From: Piscinibacter defluvii
GTDB lineage: Bacteria; Pseudomonadota; Gammaproteobacteria; Burkholderiales; Burkholderiaceae_C
Direction of reading: 5' to 3'
DNA: 64,000 bases
Assembly: GCF_004011805.1 (NCBI RefSeq)
Contig: NZ_RCHJ01000020.1
Coordinates: 62,001 to 126,000 of the forward strand
Every line of letters starts with the position of its first letter. The stretch's first letter is position 1. This document shows positions 63,594 to 64,000 of the stretch, in pieces. The position numbers and the translations under genes were made by a program. A model generated the notes under the pieces. That model did not search any database and had not been told where the DNA came from. It saw only the letters and a list, made by a program, of their open reading frames with translations.

Positions 63594-64000
63594 ATGGCCA
63601 CCAGTTCCTCGATCAGCTCGCTCGGCGTCGGCAGCGGCCTGGACGTCAACTCGATCATCACCGGCCTGATGGCCATCGAGCGCCGCCCGCTGAACAACCT
63701 GGAAAGCGCCGAGAAGACGATCAACACGCAGATCTCCGAGGTCGGCAAGATCAAGAGCGCGCTGTCCAAGTTCCGCGACCTGGCCGGCAAGCTGGCCGGC
63801 ACGGACTTCTGGAAGCAGACCACCGGCAGCTCGGGCAGCACGGCGGTGGGCGTCACCACCGACGGCAACGCGAGCACCGGCAGCTACAGCGTGCAGGTGA
63901 ACGCGCTGGCCAGCGCGCAGTCGATCGCGACCTCGGCCTACGCCTCCAGCAGCGCGCTGGTGGGCGCCGGCACGCTGACCCTCGAGACGGGCACCTGGGG
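63594..64000 (+). CDS. fliD: Flagellar filament cap protein FliD, C-terminus cut by window edge
   Basis: The first 135 codons are present. They open ATSSSISSLGVGSGLDVNSI and ITGLMAIERRPLNNLE, the hallmark FliD N-terminus that forms the D0 leg of the filament cap. The Thr/Ser-rich stretch GSTAVGVTTDGNASTGSYSV follows as usual. GAGGAG lies upstream of the ATG. Following the flagellin gene matches the common fliC-fliD order. A sigma-28 promoter and a hairpin lie in the gap. Confidence 0.96.
   Translation, partial: MATSSSISSLGVGSGLDVNSIITGLMAIERRPLNNLESAEKTINTQISEVGKIKSALSKFRDLAGKLAGTDFWKQTTGSSGSTAVGVTTDGNASTGSYSVQVNALASAQSIATSAYASSSALVGAGTLTLETGTW

Overview
The window is GC-rich chromosomal DNA (roughly 70% G+C by eye) from a motile betaproteobacterium. 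FlhDC, FlhBAF, MotAB, CheYZ, a MobA/MobR-type 3-hydroxybenzoate locus and CTCAAG-N15-GCCGATAA sigma-28 promoters point to Burkholderiales, most likely the Rubrivivax/Leptothrix/Ideonella/Caldimonas branch. I see no rRNA, tRNA, CRISPR array, insertion sequence or prophage.

Layout. (1) 1-15.8 kb, minus strand: flhD, flhC, motA, motB, cheY, cheZ, then a signalling operon (hybrid kinase, HD-GYP regulator, porin, phosphate-binding-like protein), then flhB, flhA, flhF and a partial flhG-like gene. (2) 16.1-23.8 kb, plus strand: a glycan-decoration cassette with glycosyltransferase fusions, two TylF-like methyltransferases, two Fe(II)/2-oxoglutarate oxygenases and a GDP-fucose synthase-like reductase. 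(3) 23.7-29.8 kb: an RlmN-family enzyme, a BvgS-like hybrid kinase, a META lipoprotein and a chemoreceptor. (4) 29.9-36.4 kb: two large coiled-coil proteins of unknown function, divergent from a TIR-STAND-TPR protein. (5) 36.4-46.2 kb, minus strand: a ten-gene sugar operon (heptose-GDP genes, a His-type 3-dehydratase, a minimal split ThDP enzyme, epimerase, glycosyltransferases, B12-radical SAM enzyme). (6) 46.4-52 kb: a diguanylate cyclase, an ArsR/NIPSNAP/monooxygenase group, a PAS histidine kinase and a TPR-GGDEF protein. (7) 52.1-64 kb: two SPINDLY-type (GT41) glycosyltransferases and a GT2 enzyme divergent from flagellin gene fliC1, a TPR protein, GST, mobR/mobA, second flagellin gene fliC2 and the start of fliD.

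How it fits together. FlhDC heads the flagellar cascade. Sigma-28-like promoters precede motA, cheY, fliC1, fliD, the diguanylate cyclase and the GT41 pair, and weaker matches precede the hybrid kinase and the chemoreceptor. Late flagellar expression therefore appears tied to c-di-GMP signalling and to flagellin glycosylation. Two sugar/glycan clusters plus the GT41 enzymes suggest heavily decorated flagellin or surface polysaccharide.

Most notable candidates: a roughly 85-nt sigma-28-driven, terminator-ended small RNA between flhC and motA with an anti-Shine-Dalgarno tract; a predicted pathway to a 3-deoxy, possibly branched heptose-derived sugar; and the TIR-STAND-TPR/coiled-coil locus, a possible immune or conflict module.
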